A stretch of 12,997 bases of DNA from Oscillospiraceae bacterium (GTDB lineage: Bacteria; Bacillota; Clostridia; Oscillospirales; Oscillospiraceae). Location: the NCBI GenBank assembly GCA_017378975.1, contig JAFNXT010000225.1:1-12997 (forward strand). Direction: 5' to 3'. Both the position numbers and the translations under genes were made by a program. Positions 7,107-12,997 of this stretch are shown here, piece by piece; positions within the stretch are counted from its first letter, which is position 1; every line of letters begins with the position of its first letter. The notes below the pieces were generated by a model. It worked only from the letters and a program-made list of their open reading frames with translations. It did no database searches and was not told the DNA's origin.

Positions 7107-7135
7107 TTTATTTTATGGGACTGGGGATGTATAAT
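7107..7135 (+). promoter_or_regulatory. Promoter of proC with embedded dyad
   Basis: A perfect TATAAT (7130-7135) lies 17 bp after a weak -35 (TTTATT, 7107-7112). The predicted leader is about 25 nt. An imperfect 11-bp inverted repeat (7095-7105 with 7117-7127, one mismatch) occupies the region from upstream of the -35 to just before the -10, so the site may be controlled. Confidence 0.55.
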
Positions 7136-7166
7136 GGTCCCAAATGACACACAGGAGGACTTTATC

Positions 7167-7952
7167 ATGAAATATGGATTCATCGGCTGTGGCAATATGG
7201 GCGGCGCGCTGGCACGGGCTCTGACCAAGACCACCAAGGACGTGATCATCAGCGATCCTTCCGACTTCGCCCGGGAGCTGGCGGCTCAGATGGACTGCGA
7301 GTACGGCTCCAATATGGAGGCGGCAAGCAGTGACCGGGTGTTTTTGGCGGTGAAGCCCAACATCCTGGAGGGTGTGCTGGCCTCTTTGCGGCCGGTGCTG
7401 AAGACCAAAAAGCCCTTGCTCATCTCCATGGCCGCCGGTGTGGCGATCGGTCAAATCGAGGCGTGGGCAGGTACGGAGCTGCCGGTGATCCGGATCATGC
7501 CCAACACCCCTGCCGCCGTGGGCAGAGGGATGATCACCTACTGCTGTAACGATCTGGTGGACGAGGACACGCTGGAGGACTTCCTGACGGATATGTGCAT
7601 GGCGGGCCATTTCGACCGGCTGAGTGAGAAGCTCATGGAGGCCGCCACGGCGGTGGCAGGGTGCGGACCCGCTTATCTCTACATGATGATCGAGGCCATG
7701 GCCGACGGCGGTGTGGCCTGCGGTCTGCCCCGGGACAAGGCCCAGCTCTATGCCGCCATGACTGTGGCAGGCGCGGCGGAGATGGTCCTCAAGTCCGGCC
7801 AGCATCCCGGCGCGTTGAAGGATGCGGTGTGCTCTCCCGGCGGAAGCACCATCGCCGGTGTCCGGACGCTGGAAGAGCATGGCTTCCGGGGCGCGGTGAT
7901 GGACTGCGTCATGGATGCCTATGAGCGCACCCGGCAGTTGGGGAAGGGATGA
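7167..7952 (+). CDS. proC: Pyrroline-5-carboxylate reductase
   Basis: ProC reduces 1-pyrroline-5-carboxylate to L-proline with NAD(P)H, the last step of proline synthesis, in the cytosol. The 261-residue protein has an N-terminal Rossmann fold with GCGNMGG (G7-G13) and the conserved IRIMPNTPAAVGRGM (108-122). The C-terminal helical dimerisation domain has the family signature around 213-236 (HPGALKDAVCSPGGSTIAGV). The length is near the usual 260-280. I chose the ATG at 7167 because AGGAGGA (7153-7159) lies 7 bp upstream and the Rossmann fold starts at once. An in-frame ATG at 7092 would place the promoter inside the coding region. No proA or proB is nearby; the gene appears monocistronic. 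Confidence 0.95.
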   Translation: MKYGFIGCGNMGGALARALTKTTKDVIISDPSDFARELAAQMDCEYGSNMEAASSDRVFLAVKPNILEGVLASLRPVLKTKKPLLISMAAGVAIGQIEAWAGTELPVIRIMPNTPAAVGRGMITYCCNDLVDEDTLEDFLTDMCMAGHFDRLSEKLMEAATAVAGCGPAYLYMMIEAMADGGVACGLPRDKAQLYAAMTVAGAAEMVLKSGQHPGALKDAVCSPGGSTIAGVRTLEEHGFRGAVMDCVMDAYERTRQLGKG

Positions 7953-7961
7953 ATAGGGAAA

Positions 7962-7990
7962 CAGCCCCGGAGCGTTTCGCTCCGGGGCTG
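7962..7990. terminator. Hairpin at the convergent proC/transporter junction
   Basis: A perfect 13-bp stem CAGCCCCGGAGCG (7962-7974) pairs with CGCTCCGGGGCTG (7978-7990) around a TTT loop. The minus strand continues with TTTCCC and the plus strand with CGTTGTGG, so the U-tracts are weak on both sides. The position, 9 bp after the proC stop and 18 bp after the stop of the opposing transporter gene, supports a shared terminator. Confidence 0.7.
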
Positions 7991-8008
7991 CGTTGTGGAT
8001 GGAGGGGA

Positions 8009-9451
8009 TCAGGCTTTGTGCTTGGTGAGGTCCTCGTTCATCTTGGCAAGGGTCTTCTTGTCCAGATCGTAGATCAGAGCCAGACCCACGAACTGCATGA
8101 CGGCGGCCACGGTGAAGAGCACGGCCACCAGGAAGCGCATGTTCACAGCCACGTCCCAAGCCAGCAGGGTCACGTCGATGGTCTCGGCACCGGTGGCGGG
8201 GTCGACGGCGTTGTTGACGTAGCCCATGGCGGTCATGATCACCAGAGCCACGGCAGGACCGATGCCCTGAGCCAGCTTACGGAAGAAGGAGTGCAGAGAG
8301 TAGACCACGCCTTCTTCACGGGTGCCGGTCTTCCACTCGTTGTAGTCGATGGCATCGCCCATCATGGCCCAGGAAACGGTGGAGTAGATGCCCAGACCAA
8401 GGCTGTAGACCAACTGGCACAGGATGTAGATGATGAGATCCAGTCCCGTGTTCTCAGGGAACATGAGGAACAGGCCCAGACCGCCGATGATGGAGCAGAT
8501 ACTGCCGATCACGGACAGCTCCTTCTTGCCGAACTTGACGACCATCTTACGGGCCAGAGGGGTGAACAACAGGATCGGGATCATGGAGAACATCTGCACG
8601 ATACCGGAGATCTGGGGGTTCTTGAAGTAGATCTGGAACACCACGGAAACGGCGGTGGCGGCGCCCTGCATGCCGATGAACATGCCCATGGCGGCCACGG
8701 TGGCGCCCACGGCGGGACGGTTCCGGAGGAAGTTGCCCAGCGCCTGGAAGACGTTGAACTTGGGCTGGTCGTCGTTGAGCTTGACGGTGGTATCCACACG
8801 GATCTCGGTGTTGCGGATCATGAACTGGAAGCAGAAGAAGCCCAGAACGCCCATGATCAGAGCGGCCAGGAACACCTTGAAACCGTTGAGGGACCCGTCG
8901 GCATTGTACATGATGAAGGGCAGGAGCACCATGGGCAGCATATTGCCCACTATGGAGCCGATGGAACGCCATGCGGACAGGGAGGCCCGGTCAGCGGGGT
9001 CCTTGGAGATCAGGGACAGCAGAGAGCCGTAGGGCACATTGGCCACAGTGTAGAAGGCGTCCCAGATCACGTAACCGGCGATGAAGATGATGAACTTGGC
9101 CCAGACGGGAGCCTGAGGCACCGGGATGAAGCAACAGGCACCGCCCACGATCAGACCGATGGAGCCGGCCCAGATGTAGGTCAGGAACTTGTTGCGCTTG
9201 TACTGGCGCTTGTCCGCGTCGATGATCACACCGATCAGGGGGTCGTTGATCGCGTCCCAGACCTGCACGATGATCAGGAGCAGGGAATACCACAGGCCCA
9301 TGCCCATGACCTGAGTCCAGAACAGGGCCATGGTGCCCTTCAGGGCGAAGCTCATGTTACAGCCCAGATCGCCGGCGGCGTAGGCTACGGAGTCCAGGAT
9401 GCCGAAGTTGCGGGGGATATCACCATTCGGTCGGGTGGGGCGTTTCGCCAT
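8009..9451 (-). CDS. GPH-family (MFS) sugar or glucuronide:cation symporter
   Basis: This protein belongs to the glycoside-pentoside-hexuronide:cation symporter family (MelB, XylP, GusB relatives), which imports glycosides with Na+ or H+. The 480-residue protein has about 12 hydrophobic segments. The family N-terminus (SVAYAAGDLGCNMSF) is present, as is the loop 2-3 signature VWDAINDPLIGVIIDADKR with D66, D70, P71 and D78, followed by the basic RNKF. The C-terminal tail is charged. The ATG at 9451 is preferred because GGGAGGAAA lies 8 bp upstream; in-frame extension to 9529 would cover the promoter. The gene is divergent from a TetR regulator and near a GH79 hydrolase, so glucuronide-type or uronic acid-containing glycosides are an attractive but unproven substrate class. 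The symbol gusB/uidB would be too specific. Confidence 0.88.
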   Translation of the reverse strand: MAKRPTRPNGDIPRNFGILDSVAYAAGDLGCNMSFALKGTMALFWTQVMGMGLWYSLLLIIVQVWDAINDPLIGVIIDADKRQYKRNKFLTYIWAGSIGLIVGGACCFIPVPQAPVWAKFIIFIAGYVIWDAFYTVANVPYGSLLSLISKDPADRASLSAWRSIGSIVGNMLPMVLLPFIMYNADGSLNGFKVFLAALIMGVLGFFCFQFMIRNTEIRVDTTVKLNDDQPKFNVFQALGNFLRNRPAVGATVAAMGMFIGMQGAATAVSVVFQIYFKNPQISGIVQMFSMIPILLFTPLARKMVVKFGKKELSVIGSICSIIGGLGLFLMFPENTGLDLIIYILCQLVYSLGLGIYSTVSWAMMGDAIDYNEWKTGTREEGVVYSLHSFFRKLAQGIGPAVALVIMTAMGYVNNAVDPATGAETIDVTLLAWDVAVNMRFLVAVLFTVAAVMQFVGLALIYDLDKKTLAKMNEDLTKHKA

Positions 9452-9511
9452 TGTCGTTTCCTCCCTGAGTTTGTTACTTGATACAAGATCCTCTGTGGAG
9501 CTCTCTATAAT

Positions 9512-9539
9512 ATTATACATGATGAACAAAGTGTAACAA
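9512..9539 (-). promoter_or_regulatory. Promoter of the GPH symporter gene
   Basis: On the minus strand TTGTTA (complement of 9534-9539) and a perfect TATAAT (complement of 9512-9517) are 16 bp apart. The -35 lies in the arm GTAACAA (9533-9539), whose inverted copy TTGTTAC lies at 9471-9477 in the leader. Confidence 0.65.
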
Positions 9540-9615
9540 GGGACAAAAATGGGGAAAATGTGACACCGGGATATGAGTTTTTATTTGCTAATTTTATGCA
9601 AGATCCACAAAAGTA

Positions 9616-9643
9616 TTGACATATTTCGCGGCGGTGATATACT
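9616..9643 (+). promoter_or_regulatory. Promoter of the tetR-family gene
   Basis: A consensus TTGACA (9616-9621) is followed after 16 bp by TATACT (9638-9643). The predicted start near 9650 gives a leader of about 20 nt containing GAGGGGAAG. It faces away from the symporter promoter in the shared 218-bp region. Confidence 0.75.
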
Positions 9644-9669
9644 GGATGTAGAAAAGTGAGGGGAAGACC

Positions 9670-10248
9670 ATGTATAAACTTTGCAAGACGGAGCGTTCCG
9701 CCGTCCGTCAGCGGGAGCTGGAGCTTGGTTTTTTGTCGTTGTTGCGGATCCGGCGGTATGAGGAAGTGAACATCAGCGAGCTGTGCGAGCATCTGCAGAT
9801 CCCGCGGAAGGCCTTTTACCGGTACTTCTCCGGGAAGGAGGGGATCCTTTCGGCCTTGCTGGACCATACCATTTTGGAATACGAGCAGTTCCCCGGGAAC
9901 TACCGCCCCGGTGAGCCCAGGACCATCCAGAAGGATCTGGAGCGCTTCTTCCTGTTCTGGCAGGCCCAGACCGATCTGCTGGATATGCTGGAGCGGAACG
10001 GGCTCAGCGCCCTGCTGATCCAGCGTTGTCTGGACACCTCCATGTCCGGCACGCCGATCCCTCTGCGCTTCGCCAAGACCGAGACGGGGGAGGAGTGCAG
10101 AGCCCTGCTGATGTTCACCATGTGCGGGCTCATGAGCATGGTGCTGGATTGGCACCACAGAGGCTTCCTCAGTTCTGCCGGTCACATGGGCGAGCTGGCC
10201 GCCCGGATGCTCAACGCACCGCTGTTTTCGGCGGTATCTCCCCAATAA
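9670..10248 (+). CDS. TetR/AcrR-family transcriptional regulator
   Basis: A one-component DNA-binding regulator, probably controlling the divergent symporter gene, itself and perhaps the downstream hydrolase. The 192-residue protein has the TetR N-terminal three-helix domain: helix 1 about 8-28, then the helix-turn-helix at about 33-53 with ISELCEHLQIPRKAFYRYF, followed by SGKEGILSALL. The C-terminal helical ligand-binding domain (about 60-185) is not recognisable at the subfamily level, so the ligand is unknown. By analogy with GusR/UidR (also TetR family) of the enterobacterial glucuronidase locus, a glucuronide-type inducer is possible; this is inference. The start ATG follows GAGGGG with short spacing. 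The gene ends 155 bp before the GH79 gene, with a strong terminator between. Confidence 0.88.
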   Translation: MYKLCKTERSAVRQRELELGFLSLLRIRRYEEVNISELCEHLQIPRKAFYRYFSGKEGILSALLDHTILEYEQFPGNYRPGEPRTIQKDLERFFLFWQAQTDLLDMLERNGLSALLIQRCLDTSMSGTPIPLRFAKTETGEECRALLMFTMCGLMSMVLDWHHRGFLSSAGHMGELAARMLNAPLFSAVSPQ

Positions 10249-10266
10249 AGGCTAAATGCACAAAAC

Positions 10267-10304
10267 AGATCGGGGCGATCTTGTGAAGCCGTGTCACGAT
10301 CGTG
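10267..10304. repeat. Short palindromes with CGATC cores after the tetR gene
   Basis: AGATCG-GGG-CGATCT (10267-10281) and CACGATCGTG (10295-10304) are perfect small dyads, followed by GCATTTTTGG. They may form a weak terminator for the tetR gene or be operator half-sites; a third related palindrome GCGATCGC lies at 10324-10331. Confidence 0.4.
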
Positions 10305-10317
10305 GCATTTTTGGTCC

Positions 10318-10347
10318 TTGTGTGCGATCGCTCGTATACGATATAAT
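10318..10347 (+). promoter_or_regulatory. Putative promoter of the GH79 gene
   Basis: A perfect TATAAT (10342-10347) lies 18 bp downstream of TTGTGT (10318-10323). Transcription would begin near 10354, inside the 5' arm of the following hairpin. The spacer contains the palindromes GCGATCGC (10324-10331) and CGTATACG (10333-10340). No promoter fits between the hairpin and the GH79 start, so this is the best candidate. Confidence 0.6.
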
Positions 10348-10381
10348 GGATATCGGGCAAATGGCCCGATATCCATTTTTT
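10345..10381 (+). terminator. Perfect terminator hairpin overlapping the GH79 promoter
   Basis: AATGGATATCGGGC (10345-10358) pairs perfectly over 14 bp with GCCCGATATCCATT (10364-10377) around the loop AAATG, with TTTTTT at 10376-10381. It would stop read-through from the tetR gene. The 5' arm begins within the TATAAT box, so transcripts from that promoter would lack most of the arm. The palindrome could also be an operator. Confidence 0.8.
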
Positions 10382-10403
10382 GTTGATCAGGGAGGATCAT
10401 ATC

Positions 10404-11900
10404 ATGGCTGAATTCGTGAAACTGGACCCCGCGAAGCTGACGGAACTGCGCAGGATCGACGAGCGACTGGTGTCTTACAATGTGGAGATGACCGAGGTCA
10501 CCGGCGGTACCTTCTGGAAGGCCTATACCGAGGCTCAGATCGATGGTACCCAGCCCTTCCCGCCCATCACCAATTGGCAGGACATGGGCAATCTGCAGCA
10601 GTGGTATGATCCGATCGATACGAAGCATCCCCGGCTGATCCGGATGGCGAAGAATCTGGGACCGGCATGGGTCCGGGTCTCCGGTACCTGGGCCAACAAG
10701 ACCTATTATGACTTTGACGGGCACACCGGCGGCAAGGTGCCGGAGGGCTTCCAGAACCTGCTGACCAAGGCGCAGTGGCTGAGTCTGCTGGACTTCGTCA
10801 AGGCTGTGGGCGGCAAGCTGCTGGTCTCCATCGCCAACTGTCCCGGCATCCATAAGGCCAGCGAGCCCATGGACTTCGGGCAGGCGGACCTGCTGTTCCG
10901 TACCTCCAAGGAGTACGGTGTGCCGATCAGCGCGGCGGAGTTCACCAATGAGCCCAATCTGGCCGCCCTCAGCGGTCTGCCCGAGGGCTATACCCCGGCG
11001 GACCACGCCCGGGACCATGACCTCTTCGGCGCATGGCTGAAGGAGAACTATCCTGAGTGTCTGTTCGTGGGCCCCTGCACTGTGGGCGACATCGATATGT
11101 TCGGCGCTCTGGCCGGTGCAGGCGGCGGTATGGCGGCAGGCTTCAAGATCGTCACCACCGAGGAGCTGTTGGGCGAGAACAAGTCCAAGCTGGATGTGTT
11201 CAGCTATCATTATTATAACGGCGTGTCCGAGCGTGGACAGGCCATGGGCGGTCACTGGCCCTATGAGGCGGTGCTGACCGAGGAGTATCTGGACATCGCT
11301 CCCAGCTGTGCCCGGCAGTATGTGGCACGGCGGGACCGCTATGTCCCCGGCGGCCAGATGTGGGTCACCGAGTCCGGCGATGCCGGTTGCGGCGGCAATA
11401 CCTGGGCCTCCACCTATGCGGATGTGCCCCGGACCCTCAATGAGCTGGGTGCCTTCTGCACGATCACCGACGGTGTGATCTTCCATAATACGCTGGCTTC
11501 CTCTGACTACGGCTTTTTGAAGCACGGTACCTTCGAGCCCCGGCCCAACTACTTCGCGGTCCTGCTGTGGAACCGGCTCATGGGCCCTGTGGCCTATGAC
11601 ACCGCTGAGCCGGTCCGGGAGGGCGTCCATGTGTACTGCCATTCCCGGAAGGACGGGAAGCCCGGCTATGTGTATCTTCTGATCAACAACTCCCGGCAGC
11701 CCACCATGGTGGATCTGCCCGTGGAGGCTACCCGGTATACCCTCACCGGCAACGGCAAGCTCCGCAGCCGCACCATGCTGCTCAACGGACGGGAGCTGAA
11801 GCTGGGCCACGGCGATCAGCTGCCGGAGCTGGAGGGTGCCTATCAGGAGGCCGGTACGATCAGACTGGCTCCGGCGAGCTGTACCTTCCTGGTGATCTGA
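10404..11900 (+). CDS. GH79 heparanase-like glycoside hydrolase, cytosolic (probable beta-glucuronidase type)
   Basis: The 498-residue protein resembles the heparanase family (GH79, clan GH-A), retaining enzymes that cleave beta-glucuronide bonds. The TIM barrel (about 25-410) carries the acid/base motif FTNEPN with E183. DVFSYHYYNG (264-273) parallels the heparanase WHHYYLNG segment. The nucleophile motif WVTESGDAGCGGNTWASTYAD has E323 and parallels the heparanase WLGETSSAYGGG segment. The C-terminal beta domain ends with LNGRELKLGHGDQLPEL and CTFLVI, close to the heparanase LNG-x-LK and FFVI endings as I recall them. No signal peptide is seen, so it acts in the cytosol, on imported small glycosides. 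The ATG at 10404 has GGGAGG 7 bp upstream; an in-frame TTG at 10380 lies in the terminator U-run. The neighbouring symporter and TetR gene suggest one catabolic locus. The substrate is not shown. Confidence 0.8.
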   Translation: MAEFVKLDPAKLTELRRIDERLVSYNVEMTEVTGGTFWKAYTEAQIDGTQPFPPITNWQDMGNLQQWYDPIDTKHPRLIRMAKNLGPAWVRVSGTWANKTYYDFDGHTGGKVPEGFQNLLTKAQWLSLLDFVKAVGGKLLVSIANCPGIHKASEPMDFGQADLLFRTSKEYGVPISAAEFTNEPNLAALSGLPEGYTPADHARDHDLFGAWLKENYPECLFVGPCTVGDIDMFGALAGAGGGMAAGFKIVTTEELLGENKSKLDVFSYHYYNGVSERGQAMGGHWPYEAVLTEEYLDIAPSCARQYVARRDRYVPGGQMWVTESGDAGCGGNTWASTYADVPRTLNELGAFCTITDGVIFHNTLASSDYGFLKHGTFEPRPNYFAVLLWNRLMGPVAYDTAEPVREGVHVYCHSRKDGKPGYVYLLINNSRQPTMVDLPVEATRYTLTGNGKLRSRTMLLNGRELKLGHGDQLPELEGAYQEAGTIRLAPASCTFLVI

Positions 11901-11924
11901 TCCCGGGATCCATCCACACGATGA

Positions 11925-11949
11925 GCCGCCCCTCGTGGGCGGCTTTTTT
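11925..11949 (+). terminator. Rho-independent terminator after the GH79 gene
   Basis: GCCGCCC (11925-11931) pairs with GGGCGGC (11937-11943) around CTCGT, followed by TTTTTT (11944-11949). A perfect palindrome GATCCCGGGATC (11899-11910) overlaps the stop codon just upstream. Confidence 0.9.
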
Positions 11950-11998
11950 GTCGGATGGGGGATTTACAGAAAATTTACTGAAATCCATGGGTCGGACG

Positions 11999-12027
11999 TT
12001 GCCTGATGGAGAAAAATGTGTTATGAT
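11999..12027 (+). promoter_or_regulatory. Sigma-A-type promoter of the ftsH-like gene
   Basis: TTGCCT (11999-12004) and TATGAT (12022-12027) are separated by 17 bp. The predicted start near 12034 gives a leader of about 32 nt with AGGAGGG before the ATG at 12066. Confidence 0.65.
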
Positions 12028-12065
12028 GTGGCAATGACCATATTTTTTACAGGAGGGATCTGCGG

Positions 12066-12997
12066 ATGGATCCGAAACGACCCGACCGGTCCGGTGGCGA
12101 TGGGAAGTCCGGGGACAAGAAGCCCCGCGGCAATATCGTCCTGGCCCTGATCATCACCGCGGTGGTGGTGATCGGTATCACCAGCATCTACAACGCGATC
12201 ATGAAGAGCCGTTACAACGAAACGGATTATAATCAGTTCCTGGAGGTCATGGATGCCGGCGAGCTGGCGGAGGTGGAGCTCCGGGCGGACCGCATCATCT
12301 ATATGTCCAAGGAAGAGGCCGGGAAGCCCGCTTCCCAGCAGAAGGCCTGCTACACCGGCCTGCCCTCCGGCGGCGATACCATGGAGCTGGCCCGGGAATT
12401 GGCCGATCAGGGCGTGAAGGTGAAGCGCCAGATCGTGGAGGACAACTCCGGGATCGTCATGATCCTCTACTATGCCCTGATGATCGGCGCGGTGTTCCTG
12501 CTGATGCACACCCTGACCAAGCGCATGAGCGACGGCGGTATGGGCAACTTCGGCAAGAACAACGCCAAGGTCTATATGGAGAAGCAGACCGGCGTGACCT
12601 TCAAGGACGTGGCCGGTCAGGATGAGGCGAAAGAATCTCTGCAGGAGATCATCGACTTCCTCCATGATCCCCAGAAATACACCGACATCGGTGCCAAGCT
12701 CCCCAAGGGCGCTCTGCTGGTGGGCTCTCCCGGTACCGGTAAGACGCTCCTTGCCAAGGCGGTGGCAGGTGAGGCCAACGTGCCCTTCTTCTCGATCTCC
12801 GGTTCGGACTTCGAGGAGGTCTTCGTGGGCGTGGGCGCCAGCCGTGTCCGCGACCTGTTCCAGCAGGCCGCCAAGGTTGCTCCCTGCATCGTCTTCATCG
12901 ACGAGATCGACGCAGTGGGCCACCGCCGGGATGCCCGCTTCGGCACCAATGACCAGACCCTGAACCAGCTTTTGGGCGAGATCGACGGCTTCGATTC
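12066..12997 (+). CDS. ftsH: FtsH-type membrane AAA+ metalloprotease (3' end outside window)
   Basis: FtsH is a membrane-anchored hexameric ATPase and zinc protease that degrades misfolded membrane proteins and regulators. The visible 310 codons show a charged cytosolic start. TM helix 1 follows (about 23-46), then a short extracytoplasmic domain, TM helix 2 (about 130-150), and the AAA domain starting at [14 protein letters not shown] (about 177). Walker A reads GSPGTGKT (220-227), where FtsH normally has GPPGTGKT. The pore loop [14 protein letters not shown] is kept. Walker B is [12 protein letters not shown] with D279 and E280. After it, [11 protein letters not shown] lacks the ERE found in the usual NDEREQTLNQLL. 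The protease domain with its HEXXH zinc site is outside the window, so peptidase activity cannot be judged. It may be a divergent FtsH paralogue. ATG at 12066 follows AGGAGGG. Confidence 0.92.
   Translation, partial: MDPKRPDRSGGDGKSGDKKPRGNIVLALIITAVVVIGITSIYNAIMKSRYNETDYNQFLEVMDAGELAEVELRADRIIYMSKEEAGKPASQQKACYTGLPSGGDTMELARELADQGVKVKRQIVEDNSGIVMILYYALMIGAVFLLMHTLTKRMSDGGMGNFGKNNAKVYMEKQTGVTFKDVAGQDEAKESLQEIIDFLHDPQKYTDIGAKLPKGALLVGSPGTGKTLLAKAVAGEANVPFFSISGSDFEEVFVGVGASRVRDLFQQAAKVAPCIVFIDEIDAVGHRRDARFGTNDQTLNQLLGEIDGFD

Noticed and set aside
7092..7166. N-terminal extension of proC from the ATG at 7092
   Set aside because: It would place the -35 and -10 boxes inside the coding region, has no ribosome binding site, and adds residues before the Rossmann fold that the family lacks.
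7949..9481. Long plus-strand open frame opposite the GPH symporter
   Set aside because: Low-complexity H/G/D-rich translation, no family signal; the minus strand encodes a clear 12-helix transporter.
9452..9529. N-terminal extension of the symporter to 9529
   Set aside because: It covers the promoter -10 box, while the ATG at 9451 has an ideal ribosome binding site.
479..9547. Heptamer GGACAAA/TTTGTCC shared by the rnf, serA-proC and symporter-tetR upstream regions (581-587, 7069-7075, 9541-9547) as a common regulator site
   Set aside because: The same heptamer also occurs in a terminator tail (479-485) and inside rnfB (5229-5235), so the sharing is not specific enough without a conserved longer motif.
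10182..11810. Long minus-strand open frame opposite the GH79 gene
   Set aside because: No recognisable domain or ribosome binding site; the plus strand has conserved catalytic motifs and a good start.
1..12997. CRISPR arrays, tRNA or rRNA genes, insertion sequences, prophage or toxin-antitoxin genes
   Set aside because: Read for on both strands; no regularly spaced repeats, no clover-leaf with CCA-end signals, no transposase or integrase motifs were seen.

Overview
The window is about 13 kb of GC-rich bacterial chromosome with strong AGGAGG-type ribosome binding sites, short intergenic gaps and sigma-A-like promoters. The clostridial gene order rnfC-D-G-E-A-B, a short ACT-type SerA, and a divergent FtsH point to an anaerobic Clostridia member. 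A gut Oscillospirales-like organism is my inference from gene content and composition; no rRNA or marker gene is present to settle it.

Layout, left to right. (1) Positions 1-432: the 3' end of a membrane protein, probably the C-terminal cytosolic tail of a transglutaminase-like protein, closed by a terminator. (2) 433-647: a regulatory region with a good promoter and several small dyads. (3) 648-5634: a complete, tightly packed six-gene rnf operon encoding the ion-pumping ferredoxin:NAD+ oxidoreductase. (4) 5641-5725: two strong hairpins at the convergent rnf/serA junction. (5) serA (minus) and proC (plus), divergent from a 260-bp region that holds both promoters and an unusual pair of interlocked inverted repeats. 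(6) 7962-11900: a three-gene carbohydrate locus. It holds a GPH-family sugar/glucuronide symporter (minus), a divergent TetR-family regulator (plus), and a cytosolic GH79 heparanase-like glycoside hydrolase (plus). (7) 12066 to the edge: the first 310 codons of an FtsH-type membrane AAA+ protease with some non-standard motif residues.

How the genes fit together. The Rnf complex couples electron flow from reduced ferredoxin to NAD+ with ion export, so it is the energy-conserving core of the window. SerA and ProC are stand-alone amino acid biosynthesis genes (serine and proline). The symporter/TetR/GH79 trio resembles the logic of the enterobacterial gus (uid) locus, which has a TetR-type repressor, a GPH glucuronide transporter and a beta-glucuronidase. 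Here the enzyme slot is filled by a heparanase-family GH79 protein instead of a GH2 enzyme. This trio, with the promoter-within-terminator arrangement in front of the hydrolase gene, is the most interesting part of the window. No tRNA, rRNA, CRISPR array, insertion sequence or prophage signal was seen, and no gene-free stretch exceeds about 260 bp.
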